Source: Candidatus Nitrotoga sp. 1052
GTDB taxonomy: Bacteria > Pseudomonadota > Gammaproteobacteria > Burkholderiales > Gallionellaceae
Length of the DNA stretch: 64,000 nt
Assembly: GCF_927312905.1 (NCBI RefSeq)
Contig: NZ_CAKMHQ010000014.1
Location: 1-64,000, forward strand
Reading direction: 5' to 3'
Shown: one piece after another, positions 9,719 through 18,641 of the stretch
How positions within the stretch are numbered: the stretch's first letter is position 1
How the letters are laid out: the number at the start of each line of letters is the position of its first letter
Translations under genes and position numbers: made by a program
The notes under the pieces: generated by a model
What the model was told of the DNA's origin: nothing
The model's database searches: none
Seen by the model: the letters and a program-made list of their open reading frames with translations, nothing else

Positions 9719-9883
9719 TTACTTGCGATGTCCGAGCACTAAGCCTGCAATTTCTACGCCAAGACCCAGGGCGAAAATTATTGCGCCAATCCAGATATCT
9801 TCTGGCGCCAAGAACATCAGAATTCCACCCAAGCTAAGCAGCGAGATAGATAAGATTCGTTTGGTACGAGGGTTCTTGATCAT
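9719..9883 (-). CDS. Small membrane protein, 54 residues
   Basis: The minus-strand reading frame MIKNPRTKRILSISLLSLGGILMFLAPEDIWIGAIIFALGLGVEIAGLVLGHRK has a basic N-terminus, two transmembrane helices separated by a short PED-containing turn, and a basic C-terminal HRK. Pattern and length match a family of uncharacterised small inner membrane proteins common in betaproteobacteria. The upstream Shine-Dalgarno is weak (AGAG). A longer overlapping frame on the plus strand lacks any protein-like features, so this is the better reading. Function unknown. Confidence 0.65.
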   Translation of the reverse strand: MIKNPRTKRILSISLLSLGGILMFLAPEDIWIGAIIFALGLGVEIAGLVLGHRK

Positions 9884-10254
9884 GGCTATAAGGAAACTCT
9901 TTTATGGATGTAGAGCGCCAATTGTAGACTTGAACCAACAAAATGTCAGCGAACTGAATCTCCCTGTGCATTGTCCCGAAATAAAGTAACTGAATGAATG
10001 TGCAAGTCTGAACGGGCTTCTGGCGCCTAAATTATTTATACGCCCGCTGTATTAAACGAATACATCAATTATGTTCGGTACCGCACTGACCGATTTTAGA
10101 ATTTCATTAATATGAGTCACATCATCTAAATATTTAATTTTTGGCGATTAGGCTTGTCCGAATTGCTTTTTCTGACAAAGCTAGCAAGTCCGTCAGTGAT
10201 GAAATGTAACTACAGTAGTTGAAAATAATTAACTCACTTTAATGGAGAATTATC
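9884..10254. promoter_or_regulatory. Upstream region of first hsp20, conserved with second copy
   Basis: From about 10070 to the hsp20 start this region aligns with 26936-27130 in front of the second hsp20. The best-conserved part is around 10141-10200, including CTTGTCCGAATTGCTTT followed by TGACAAAG. Conservation of a non-coding stretch while other bases drift suggests promoter or operator function. No clean sigma-32 (CTTGAAA/CCCCAT) or sigma-54 promoter could be fitted. GGAG precedes the ATG by seven bases. Nothing is recognised in 9884-10069. Confidence 0.45.
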
Positions 10255-10704
10255 ATGTTTAATATCATTCCGCGTTCCTCCCTGCTAAGCAATATTGCTC
10301 GTTCCGATCCATTCACAAATGTTGATGAATGGTTCAAAGGGTTCGGGATGCGTCCGTTCTCCATGGAAACGGAGACCCCTTCCCTGATCAAGATTGATTT
10401 AACCGAAAATGACACGACCTATACTGTGCGCGCGGAAATCCCCGGAATGAAGAAAGAGGACGTCAAGGTGCAAGTGGATGGCAATCGTGTTTCCATCAGT
10501 GCCGAGACCAAGCAGGAAAAAGAGGAAAAGGAAGGCGAAAGGGTCATTTGCCGCGAGCGCTATCAAGGATCAAGCTATCGGAGCTTTACTCTGGGCAGCG
10601 ATGTGGACGAGAGCAAAGCCCAGGCCAAATTTGAAAACGGCGTGCTGGAACTGACACTGCCGAAGAAAAGCGGAAAAACTTCCAAGCAGCTCGAAATTAA
10701 ATAA
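10255..10704 (+). CDS. Hsp20/alpha-crystallin small heat-shock protein, copy 1
   Basis: This is an ATP-independent holdase chaperone of 149 residues. The alpha-crystallin domain spans about 45-140, with PGMKKEDVKVQVDGNRVSISAE and the terminal AxFENGVLELTLPKK signature, and a short C-terminal tail. The N-terminal 35 residues (IIPRSSLLSNIARSDPF) differ slightly from the second copy at 27131, but 291 bp of the interior (10360-10650) are identical at nucleotide level to that copy. It is followed by a stem-loop and then a truncated hpf fragment. Confidence 0.93.
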   Translation: MFNIIPRSSLLSNIARSDPFTNVDEWFKGFGMRPFSMETETPSLIKIDLTENDTTYTVRAEIPGMKKEDVKVQVDGNRVSISAETKQEKEEKEGERVICRERYQGSSYRSFTLGSDVDESKAQAKFENGVLELTLPKKSGKTSKQLEIK

Positions 10705-10740
10705 CTTGGCCAGCCTTCTTTTTAAAGAGAGAAATCATAC

Positions 10741-10769
10741 TCGAGCCTTTACATTGTGTAAGGGCTCGA
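10741..10769 (+). terminator. Stem-loop after hsp20 copy 1
   Basis: A 12-bp stem (TCGAGCCTTTAC paired with GTAAGGGCTCGA, one G-T pair) with a 5-base loop lies 37 bp after the hsp20 stop. The same hairpin, with a perfect stem, follows the second hsp20 at 27618-27648. There is no strong T-run behind it, so it may act as an mRNA 3' stabiliser or weak terminator rather than a classic intrinsic terminator. Confidence 0.55.
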
Positions 10770-10785
10770 TTCGTATAGTACTGCC

Positions 10786-11094
10786 GGTATTCGTGACAAG
10801 GCGCTAAAACTTGAAGAATTCTTCAAACATATCATGTCCTGTCGTGTCGTGGTCGAGGCGCCGCACAAGCATCATCATCAGGGCAAGCAATTTAATGTGC
10901 GCATCGACATTGGTGTGCCCGGTAATGAGATTGTGGTTAACCGTGATCATCACGAAGATGTTTATGTCGCCTTGCGCGATGCCTTTGATGCCGCTAAACG
11001 CCAACTTGAGGACTACGCGCGCAAAACGCGTGGGGATGTCAAAACTCACGAGCCGAAGCGCACGGAAGAACGCGACAATTCAATTTCAGAGTGA
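10786..11094 (+). pseudogene. 5'-truncated copy of hpf
   Basis: This reads in frame as residues 22 to the end of the HPF-like protein encoded at 30891-31259 (IRDKALKLEEFFKHIMSCRVVVEAPHKHHHQGKQF and onward), with only a few substitutions. The first 21 codons, start codon and ribosome binding site are gone, and the fragment is fused to the hsp20 3' flank. An internal ATG at 10834 could start an 86-residue product lacking the first beta strand, but it has no Shine-Dalgarno. It is probably a non-functional relic of duplication. Confidence 0.8.
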
Positions 11095-11156
11095 ATGGAT
11101 GACGGTTCAATGGAACCGTAGCGGCAAACAGTTGGTGTAGCGGCGCGGGAGGATAA

Positions 11157-13013
11157 ATGTCGGATCAAGAATCTCCATTGTCAGATAAGTTCTGTGATCT
11201 TGTTATGAAGGGGGGCATCACGAGTGGTGTCGTGTACCCCAAAGCCATTGATGAATTGGCTCATGAATACATGTTTAAAAACATAGGAGGAACGTCTGCG
11301 GGTGCTATCGCAGCGTCATTAACCGCTGCGGCCGAGTATCAGCGCCGTAGTAGTGGCAGTATGTCCGGCTTTATCCAGTTGGCAAAGCTACCGGAAGAAC
11401 TTGGTGCCACAACGTCTGAAAAAAATCAAAGTTTACTACTAAGTTTATTCCAGCCACATCCATCAACTAAAAGATTATTCAATGTCCTGATCAGTGCACT
11501 TAACAACAGCTCTACATACGGCAGAATTGGATCAATTTTCCTTGGGTTTTTGCGCAACTATTGGGTGGCAACAATAATTGGCCTTGTTGTTTCTGCGGCG
11601 ATTTGGAAAATTACTTTCAGTTTGGTTGCAACAGGACTCTCTTTGTTTGTCACGATAATTGTATTCATCGCTTATTTCTTATATCGCGATATTACGCAAA
11701 AGATGGTGGCCAACAACTATGGCCTGTGTAGCGGAATGACCATGAACAAGCAAGAAGCACTTACGCCGTGGCTGCATAGAAAAATTCAGGAAGCTGCCGG
11801 ACGAAATCTGGATGACGCTCCATTAACATTTGGAGATTTATGGAAAGCTCCAGGCTTTCCCCCAGCATGGCTTGTGTTGCCGAAACAATCCATGGTTCGA
11901 TCCATAAACTTGGTCATGTACACCACCAACCTTTCGCATGGACGCCCCTATGTTCTGCCTTTTGATGATCCTACGTCCCAGCTTTATTTCAGAGAAAAAG
12001 AGTTGGCAAAGTATTTACCGGATTCAGTGATGGACTGGATCAAGACGCATGCCAAATCCTATGCTCCTCGCCCAGGTCGTGAAAAATTTGACCCGAGCTT
12101 AGCGACAGGGGCTGGATTGTTTGAGCTCCCGCCACCAGAAAACTTTCCTATTCTATTGGCAGCTCGGATGAGCCTAAGTTTTCCGTTGCTTTTTTCAACA
12201 ATCCCATTGTGGGCAATTGACTATGACACAGACTATAAATCCGGAAAGCGTGGATTTCAGCGCTGTCAATTCTCTGATGGAGGAATCAGCTCCAATTTCC
12301 CAATGCATCTTTTCGATGGACTGATTCCCCTGTGGCCTACATTTGGTATTCAACTTGAGCCCAAATTGCGTTCCCGAACCAATATGGTGTATTTACCGCA
12401 AAGTTACGAAGAAGGCTACGGCGAGCGTTGGGAGCGATTCGATGAAAACCAGAACTCCAGTAGTCGTTTTGGTGGTTTTTTGGCTGCTATCGTTAACACG
12501 ATGCAAAACTGGAACGATACGGCACTATCACGCATGCCCGGTGTTCGAGACAGGGTCGTTCGAGTACGCTTGAATAAAAATGAAGGCGGTATGAATCTAA
12601 ACATGCCAAATGACCTGATTGATGCTGTATCCGCGCGCGGTCAGGACGCGGCAAAATATCTCATTGAACGATTTGTTCCTAAGGCAAGTGCCACATCAAC
12701 CGAGGGCTGGGATGAGCAGCGCTGGGTGCGTCTTAGAGTTCTGATTCGCATGTTTGAGAAACAGCTGCCCCCTATTAAGATAGCCTCTAATCCAAACGTT
12801 CCCCATGCCAAGGATTTCGAGTCGATGATAAATGATGCTTTAGTGAACACACCACCTGGTTACAGTCAGCCGCTGTCTGTGGCTGAAGCTGATGCATTAA
12901 AAGATATCATCCGCTGCATGATCAATTTTTCGGACGATGTGAGAGTGCAGGCGAATCAATTCCACTTTCAGCCGATTCCAGAACCAGAGCTACGAGTACG
13001 CCCCCCACTCTGA
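11157..13013 (+). CDS. Patatin-like phospholipase with transmembrane segment
   Basis: This is a predicted serine lipase or acyl hydrolase of 618 residues. The catalytic Ser is S47 in G45-T-S-A-G49 (GxSxG), the glycine-rich oxyanion region is MKGGITSG (17-24), and the catalytic Asp is about D374 in SDGGISSNFP (the DG[GA] motif). Unusually, a long hydrophobic stretch of roughly residues 135-180 (YWVATIIGLVVSAAIW to FIAYFLY) sits inside the patatin domain, suggesting membrane attachment with one or two helices. GGAGG lies six bases before the ATG. It is convergent with the histidine kinase downstream. The substrate is unknown. Confidence 0.85.
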   Translation: MSDQESPLSDKFCDLVMKGGITSGVVYPKAIDELAHEYMFKNIGGTSAGAIAASLTAAAEYQRRSSGSMSGFIQLAKLPEELGATTSEKNQSLLLSLFQPHPSTKRLFNVLISALNNSSTYGRIGSIFLGFLRNYWVATIIGLVVSAAIWKITFSLVATGLSLFVTIIVFIAYFLYRDITQKMVANNYGLCSGMTMNKQEALTPWLHRKIQEAAGRNLDDAPLTFGDLWKAPGFPPAWLVLPKQSMVRSINLVMYTTNLSHGRPYVLPFDDPTSQLYFREKELAKYLPDSVMDWIKTHAKSYAPRPGREKFDPSLATGAGLFELPPPENFPILLAARMSLSFPLLFSTIPLWAIDYDTDYKSGKRGFQRCQFSDGGISSNFPMHLFDGLIPLWPTFGIQLEPKLRSRTNMVYLPQSYEEGYGERWERFDENQNSSSRFGGFLAAIVNTMQNWNDTALSRMPGVRDRVVRVRLNKNEGGMNLNMPNDLIDAVSARGQDAAKYLIERFVPKASATSTEGWDEQRWVRLRVLIRMFEKQLPPIKIASNPNVPHAKDFESMINDALVNTPPGYSQPLSVAEADALKDIIRCMINFSDDVRVQANQFHFQPIPEPELRVRPPL

Positions 13014-13074
13014 TTAAGAATATAGATGACCAGCTATAAAGCCAGCCATCAAGGGATACGTTAACCCAAAACTT

Positions 13075-15153
13075 CTACGCTGCTTCTATTTTTGATCGCC
13101 CTTCTGCCAATTCAAACGCCTCGTCGATCGCATTCATAAAATAATTGAGTTTGATGGGTTTAGTAAGGTAACGAAAGAACCCTGCTTCCATGGTATTCAC
13201 AATATCGTGGGGCATGGCATTTGCACTCAGGGCAATGATGGGAATGTGTTTCGTTAACGGATCACTGCGCAAAATTCTCAGAACGTCGACACCACTGATG
13301 CCCGGCAGATTAATGTCCATCAGGATAACGTCCGGCAGATGGGCGCCTGCCACCTCGATACCGACATTGCCGTTCATCGCACTCAACAGGCGAATATCAG
13401 GGCGACCCTTAATGATATGCTCAACCAGCGACAAGTTGGCCGGGTTGTCTTCAATATACATCAGGGTGCGCTGTTGAGATTGGTCATAAACGTTTGTTGC
13501 AAGCGTTACGGATTCGCCGCGAACGTCTGCAAGCTGTAACTCATCGGCCACAGGCAATTCAAACCAGAACACGCTTCCCGCACCTACTGTGCTTTCCACA
13601 CCGATATTGCCACCCATCTGTTCTATTAATTTCTTGGACACCACCAGACCGATGCCTGTCCCTTCGACTGCACTGGATTCTTGTCCGAGACGATTAAATG
13701 GCTGGAACAGTTGAGCAAATTGTTCTGGAGGTAATCCCTCGCCGGTATCCTTGACGCTGATACGAACGTGCTTCAGGGCATTTGCGCTGCATGTCACCTC
13801 AACTGTTCCATGCTCGCGGTTATATTTAATCGCATTGGACAGCAGATTAATCAAGACTTGTTTTACCCGAGTTCGATCGGCATAAACAATCAGTGAATGG
13901 TCGAGCGGGGGAAAATTCAATTGGATGTTACGCTGTTGCGCTTGCGGTTCCATCATGGTTTTGCATTCGAGCAGAATTTCTTGCAGTGACACGCACTCTG
14001 GCGACAGCGACATGTTGCCGGATTCGATCGATGCAAGGTCAAGGATTGCATTGATCAAGTCCAGCAAATACCATCCACCACGAATGATTTCTTTAAGCTT
14101 GATCATTTGAGTGGGAGTTGGCGCGGGGGAACTCAACTCCAACAATTGGGCAAAACCGAGGATGGCATTGAGCGGAGTGCGCAGTTCATGGCTCATGCTG
14201 GAAATAAACTCTGATTTTACACGATTCGCTTTTTCAGCGGCAATTTTGGCATTACTTAATTCCGTAATGTCGATTTCTGTTCCGACATAATGGGTTATGG
14301 CTCCGTCGACCCCTTTTACGGCGGAGATGGTCAGCCATTTGAGATATGACTCACCATTTTTGCGTCTACCCCAGACTTCTCCATGCCATGTTCCAGTGCG
14401 GCGGATGACCTCCCACATCTCACGATAGAAGTCCGCATCGTGGCGGCCAGACTGGAGCAGGCGCGGTGTCTGGCCCACGGCTTCTTCGGCTGTATAACCG
14501 GTGGTATCGGTAAACGCCTTGTTGACCCGCATGATCACACCGTCAGCATCGGTGATCATCAAGCTTTCTTGCGACTCGAAGGCAACAGAGGCGATGCGAA
14601 GATCAACCTCGGATTGTTTACGCTCGGTGATGTCAGTCAATACAGCGCGCACCGCTGATTTCTCTCCATTATCTTCCAGACGCAAGCAATGCAACTGGGC
14701 GAAGAAGTATGATCCGTCGTTGCGCTTGAGTAAAAATTCACAAACCTGCCTATTGTCGTGTTTTAGCACAGACAGAAAATAGCGATACCAACGGTCGCGG
14801 TCTTCGGGGGCAATGAAAGGGGCAAAACGGCGGTGCAGCAGTTTCTTGCGCTCGATTCCCAGCAGCTTGGCACCGGTGAGATTGATTTCGTCGATCATGG
14901 CATCTTGGTTGAGGGTGATATAGCCGACGGGGGAGAAATCATAAAAATCTACATAGAGGTCTCTGGACTCTTCCAGCGCAACCTGCGACTGCCGCAACTC
15001 CTCGTTCTGCATCTCCAGTTCAACCTTATATAGCTGGAGCTCGTGCAGAATTTCCTCGGCAGGGCGTGGCAACCCATTCATCGCTGATGCGCGGCCAAAT
15101 TGCATTTCAGCTTTCGTGCGTAACTGGTCTGGCTCGTTTGGTTTTTTGCTCAT
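13075..15153 (-). CDS. Hybrid sensor histidine kinase (PAS-PAS-HisKA-HATPase-REC)
   Basis: This is a cytoplasmic two-component kinase of about 692 residues with no membrane segment. An N-terminal helix (ILHELQLYKVELEMQNEELRQSQ) leads into a PAS domain (about 65-185), a second PAS/PAC domain (about 195-310), HisKA with phospho-His in SHELRTPLNAILG, an HATPase with N and G boxes (NLLSNAIKYN, GTGIGLVVSKKL) and a C-terminal receiver (VILMDINLPGISG, phospho-Asp; Lys in YLTKPIK). The start at 15153 is chosen because AGGAAA precedes that ATG; a longer frame to 15285 has no such signal. It lies 140 bp downstream of the CheB-CheR fusion gene, probably in the same operon. Confidence 0.9.
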   Translation of the reverse strand: MSKKPNEPDQLRTKAEMQFGRASAMNGLPRPAEEILHELQLYKVELEMQNEELRQSQVALEESRDLYVDFYDFSPVGYITLNQDAMIDEINLTGAKLLGIERKKLLHRRFAPFIAPEDRDRWYRYFLSVLKHDNRQVCEFLLKRNDGSYFFAQLHCLRLEDNGEKSAVRAVLTDITERKQSEVDLRIASVAFESQESLMITDADGVIMRVNKAFTDTTGYTAEEAVGQTPRLLQSGRHDADFYREMWEVIRRTGTWHGEVWGRRKNGESYLKWLTISAVKGVDGAITHYVGTEIDITELSNAKIAAEKANRVKSEFISSMSHELRTPLNAILGFAQLLELSSPAPTPTQMIKLKEIIRGGWYLLDLINAILDLASIESGNMSLSPECVSLQEILLECKTMMEPQAQQRNIQLNFPPLDHSLIVYADRTRVKQVLINLLSNAIKYNREHGTVEVTCSANALKHVRISVKDTGEGLPPEQFAQLFQPFNRLGQESSAVEGTGIGLVVSKKLIEQMGGNIGVESTVGAGSVFWFELPVADELQLADVRGESVTLATNVYDQSQQRTLMYIEDNPANLSLVEHIIKGRPDIRLLSAMNGNVGIEVAGAHLPDVILMDINLPGISGVDVLRILRSDPLTKHIPIIALSANAMPHDIVNTMEAGFFRYLTKPIKLNYFMNAIDEAFELAEGRSKIEAA

Positions 15154-15294
15154 GTGGTTTCCTGATAGCCCGATTAAATCAGGTTTTACGTAGGGGCGAA
15201 TTCGCCTAGTATACGCCCATTTTATGTGGATACCCTCAGGGCAGAAGATCCTCTGCGAGGTGAACCAGCACTTGTCCAATTCCATTGGCCGCTC

Positions 15295-18255
15295 CTATAA
15301 AACCTTTTCCATCGCCAGCAAGATCATCTTCGTATCGCCGGCATTGTCGACGATGCGGCGGGCGTTGAGCAGCATGCGGTGATGACCAATGACGGGAAAA
15401 TCGTGTTCCACCTCGTAGCCCTCGAAACTCTGGTTGTGCGGCAGGATGTTTTCCAGTAGTTCGCGCAATTTCGGGATGTCCCATTGTTTATTGCCCAGGC
15501 TGTAGATCGGGCGACCCACGGTGTCTTCTGGTGTGGTTTGGAAGTCGCGGTAGAACGAGCGGCTGGCGGATATGATTTTCAGTTTTTCATCCAGTACGAT
15601 CAGCGGCTCGCGCACCGTATCAACGATGCCCTCGGCCAGTTTTAGCGCTAATTTTTCCGCCGCCTCGGCAGCGATACGCTTGCTGATGTCGATGAAGGTC
15701 AGCACCACACCATCGATTACATTCTCCAGTGTCCGGTAGGGTTGAATGCGCGCCAGGTACCACGCACCGCCGACGGTACGCACCTCGTGCTCCTGCGGCG
15801 TCAGGGAATCCAGCACGGCTTGAGCTTCAGCGAGCAGGTTTTCGTCCTGGATGTTCGACTTGATATCGCACAATGGCCGGCCCAAGTCCGATGCGACCAG
15901 GCGATAGATCTGCATAGCCTCACGAGTGAAGCGTTTGATTTTCAGGTGCTCGTCGAGAAAGATGGTGCCGCCGTTGATGTTGTCGATCAGGTTCTTCATG
16001 TCGTTCTGCATCCCGAACAGCTGCTCGATTTTCGCCTGCAATTCGGAATTGACGGTGATCAGTTCTTCATTGACGGATTGCAGTTCCTCTTTGGAGGTTT
16101 CCAATTCTTCATTGGTGGATTGGAGTTCCTCGTTGGTGGATTGCAACTCTTCGTTGGTGGATTTCAATTCTTCGTTGGAGGCCTGCTGTTCCTCGATGGT
16201 GGCCTGCAGGTTCTCCTTGGCATAGGCCAACTCGTGCTCCAGTTCTTCGACGCGCCGCAGTTCGCCGTGCCCTGGGACGGCACCTTTGCGGCGTCCCGGT
16301 TTGCCGGGTGCCGGATGCGCCATATCCTGGAAGCTTATAAGCAGCAATTTCCCGCTGGCACCCTGGGCGACCATCGGGTGCAGGCTGATTCTCACAGCGT
16401 GGAAATCGCCGTTGCTCTTGACTGACACTTCCCGGCTCACGGTCGACTCACCTTTGCCGGTACTGTTCAAGATGGCGCGCAACTCCAATTGCAGGCCATC
16501 GCGCGCCATGTCCACCACGTTGAGCGTTGCCTGGCCGGGTGCCGGGCGCAGATATTTGCCGGTGTCGCCATGCACGAAAACAATGTTGCCCTTCAGGTCG
16601 GTTACCACTGCAGCGGGCGCAAAGGACTGGAGCAGCACCCGCTTCGTCAGCTCGGCGAAGTCGGTTTCCTTGGTCTTTTTTGCCACTTCAGCGGGCTCTT
16701 TTGCGTTGGGGTTCCTGGTCCATAACAATCCGCCGGATAGCACTGCGCGGGTGGAGGCGACGGTGCCGGTGGCGCGGAAGAATTTCCACTTGCGGCTGAG
16801 CGGCGTAAATAGGTCGGTATGGTTGCCGATACTCTCCGAAGGCGAGAGGAACAGCACGCCACCCGGCTTGAGGGCATAATGAAAAGCCGGGATGAGGCGG
16901 TTTTGCAGTTCCGGTTCCAGGTAGATCATGACGTTGCGGCAACTGAGCAGGTCGAGCCTGGTGAAGGGCGGGTCCTTGATGACGTTTTGGGTGGCGAACA
17001 CCACCATCTCGCGGACGTCCTTCTTCACGCGGTAGCCCGCTTCTTCCTTGACGAAGAAGCGGCGCAGCCGCTCCGGATCGATATCCTGGGCAATATTGGG
17101 CGGATAGACGCCGGCGCGTGCCACGGCAATGGCGTCATCGTCGAGGTCGGTGCTGTAGATCTGGACTTTCAATTCCTGCCGGGTCTCGTCCATAAATTCG
17201 CGCAGCAGCATGGCGATGGAGTAGGTCTCCTCGCCCGTGGCGCAGCCCGCCACCCAGACGCGGAATACGTAATCTTCGGGTTTGCCCTCGAACAACAACG
17301 GCAGGATGTCGCGCTTGAGTGTGGCGAAGGCCTCGGCGTCGCGGAAAAAGCTGGTGACATTGATTAGCAATTCCTTGAACAGCAATTTCACCTCGGCGGG
17401 ATTCTCCTTGAGGTAGCGGGCATAGGTTTCCGTGTCCTCGATGTTGTGCTGCGACATGCGCCGCTCGATGCGGCGGCCGATCGTGCTCTTTTTATAGGCC
17501 GAGAAGTCGTGGCCGGTGCCGGAACGTAACAGCATCAGGATGCGATTCATGCCGCTCACCGCAGCCGGGGCGGGTGGCGTTTCCTGGCGGACGGCCAAGG
17601 TGTGCATGCCGGCCAATAATACCTTCGCCATTTTTTCCACCGGCAGGACATGGGTGGCGTAGCCGGCCCGGATGGCACTGACCGGCATTCCGTCGTATTT
17701 TGCCGTGGCCGGTTCCTGCACCAGCGAGACCCCGCCGGCGCCGAGGATGGCGCGCAGACCCAGCGTGCCGTCGGTGCCGGTGCCGGACAGGATGATTCCA
17801 ATTGCATTTTCTCCTTGGTCATCGGCCAGGGAACGCAGGAAAGCGTCAATCGGCATGCGTAGTCCGCGCGGCTGCTCCGGTACGCTCAGTTGCAGCACGC
17901 CGTGGAAGATGGACATGTCGCGGTTGGGCGGGATGACATAGACGCCGTTGGGTGCCACGGCCATCTGGTCCTGTACCTCGACCACCGGCATGGCTGTGGT
18001 GCGCTGCAAGATTTCGGTGAGAATGCTGACGTGACTAGGGTCGAGATGCGACACCAGCACGAAGGCCATGCCGCTGTCGGGCGGAACACTGCGGAAGAAC
18101 TGTTCGAAGGCTTCCAGACCGCCGGCGGATGCACCCATGCCGACAATCGGAAATGGCGCGTTCGGGACATTTTTTGCCGAAGCGACGGAGCTGGCCAGGA
18201 TCATCGGAGATTTTGACTTGGGCTTGGTCTTCTTTGTTGACTTGTTAGTCGGCAT
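15295..18255 (-). CDS. CheB-CheR-PAS fusion signalling protein
   Basis: This 986-residue protein combines a CheB-type methylesterase (about 34-220), a CheR-type methyltransferase (about 240-500), a coiled coil (about 662-755) and two PAS domains (about 755-986). The CheB domain shows S43 in GASAGG, HLDPSH, and Asp in GTGTDGTLG. The CheR domain shows the SAM-binding segment VWVAGCATGEETYS. The coiled coil is built of repeated NEELQST heptads, visible as DNA repeats at 16070-16200. It lacks a CheB receiver domain. Such fusions usually sense signals and feed a partner kinase, here probably the hybrid kinase downstream. It ends soon after the second PAS, where relatives often continue into a kinase. 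Confidence 0.9.
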   Translation of the reverse strand: MPTNKSTKKTKPKSKSPMILASSVASAKNVPNAPFPIVGMGASAGGLEAFEQFFRSVPPDSGMAFVLVSHLDPSHVSILTEILQRTTAMPVVEVQDQMAVAPNGVYVIPPNRDMSIFHGVLQLSVPEQPRGLRMPIDAFLRSLADDQGENAIGIILSGTGTDGTLGLRAILGAGGVSLVQEPATAKYDGMPVSAIRAGYATHVLPVEKMAKVLLAGMHTLAVRQETPPAPAAVSGMNRILMLLRSGTGHDFSAYKKSTIGRRIERRMSQHNIEDTETYARYLKENPAEVKLLFKELLINVTSFFRDAEAFATLKRDILPLLFEGKPEDYVFRVWVAGCATGEETYSIAMLLREFMDETRQELKVQIYSTDLDDDAIAVARAGVYPPNIAQDIDPERLRRFFVKEEAGYRVKKDVREMVVFATQNVIKDPPFTRLDLLSCRNVMIYLEPELQNRLIPAFHYALKPGGVLFLSPSESIGNHTDLFTPLSRKWKFFRATGTVASTRAVLSGGLLWTRNPNAKEPAEVAKKTKETDFAELTKRVLLQSFAPAAVVTDLKGNIVFVHGDTGKYLRPAPGQATLNVVDMARDGLQLELRAILNSTGKGESTVSREVSVKSNGDFHAVRISLHPMVAQGASGKLLLISFQDMAHPAPGKPGRRKGAVPGHGELRRVEELEHELAYAKENLQATIEEQQASNEELKSTNEELQSTNEELQSTNEELETSKEELQSVNEELITVNSELQAKIEQLFGMQNDMKNLIDNINGGTIFLDEHLKIKRFTREAMQIYRLVASDLGRPLCDIKSNIQDENLLAEAQAVLDSLTPQEHEVRTVGGAWYLARIQPYRTLENVIDGVVLTFIDISKRIAAEAAEKLALKLAEGIVDTVREPLIVLDEKLKIISASRSFYRDFQTTPEDTVGRPIYSLGNKQWDIPKLRELLENILPHNQSFEGYEVEHDFPVIGHHRMLLNARRIVDNAGDTKMILLAMEKVL

Positions 18256-18413
18256 GCGGCAACTACCAGCCTGATTAATATAAGTTTAAAAGAGTATCAC
18301 TTTATCGAAGGTTCGAGCACATTTTTTCCGATCGTGATCAGTTTATGGTCCGATCCGGGCATTTTTTGGCAACATATTGCACTTCGAACTTGAATCCGCC
18401 ACCTTAAGCAGGC
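18256..18413. other. Upstream region of CheB-CheR fusion gene
   Basis: This is non-coding and, together with the 141-bp repeat that follows, makes up most of the gap between 18255 and 18642. It should hold the promoter of the leftward signalling operon, but no confident promoter is visible. Confidence 0.3.
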
Positions 18414-18554
18414 GGGCACCTCTAAAAATTCAGAGTTCTAAACAAGACTAGGCACGAATAAAAAATGTTGACGCAGCATATAATTGATATGTAAGGAAAC
18501 ATTTTTTGTGAGCAACAAAGTATTGTGACGAAATCTGAATTTTTAGAGGTGCCC
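18414..18554. repeat. MITE-like element, copy 1 (141 bp, 20-bp perfect TIRs)
   Basis: The element starts gggcacctctaaaaattcag and ends with the exact reverse complement of those 20 bases, giving perfect terminal inverted repeats. The interior is AT-rich and non-coding. A second copy of identical length lies at 19657-19797 and is similar throughout. Length, terminal repeats and lack of coding capacity fit a non-autonomous transposable element. No clear target duplication is seen around this copy. Confidence 0.8.
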
Positions 18555-18641
18555 GGGCATCAAATATGACCGATTGTGCTTATACTCTCCTCCTGCAAGC
18601 GTTAAGGCGCATTTCGTCCGCACATGCCAGAAAGGGTCGCC

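Larger units (their letters stand above)
10070..11145 (+). repeat. Duplicated hsp20-hpf block with internal deletion
   Basis: The segment 10070-10783 matches 26936-27663 (promoter region, hsp20, stem-loop). The segment 10786 to about 11140 matches 30951 to about 31305 (codon 21 of hpf to beyond its stop). In the other locus these two pieces are separated by groEL, a BCAM0308-family gene and two CBS genes. The junction lies at about 10783-10786, just after AGTACTG. The simplest reading is a copy of the 27-31 kb island from which roughly 3.3 kb was lost. Confidence 0.85.

Noticed and set aside
9696-9989. 97-codon plus-strand frame
   Set aside because: It overlaps the better-supported 54-residue membrane protein on the minus strand, and its own product has no coherent composition.
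10070-10254. Possible sigma-32 or sigma-54 promoter before hsp20
   Set aside because: GTTGAAAA near 10220 and GGC/TTGC near 10155 look tempting, but the partner element or spacing is wrong in both hsp20 copies.
16070-16200. Short direct repeats that might suggest a CRISPR-like or minisatellite array
   Set aside because: The repeats are in frame and encode coiled-coil heptads, with no spacers of regular length and no cas genes nearby.
15742-17367. Long plus-strand frames (227 and 182 codons) opposite the CheB-CheR fusion
   Set aside because: They mirror the fusion gene; the apparent repeat protein at 15742 is only the complement of the NEELQST coiled-coil repeats.
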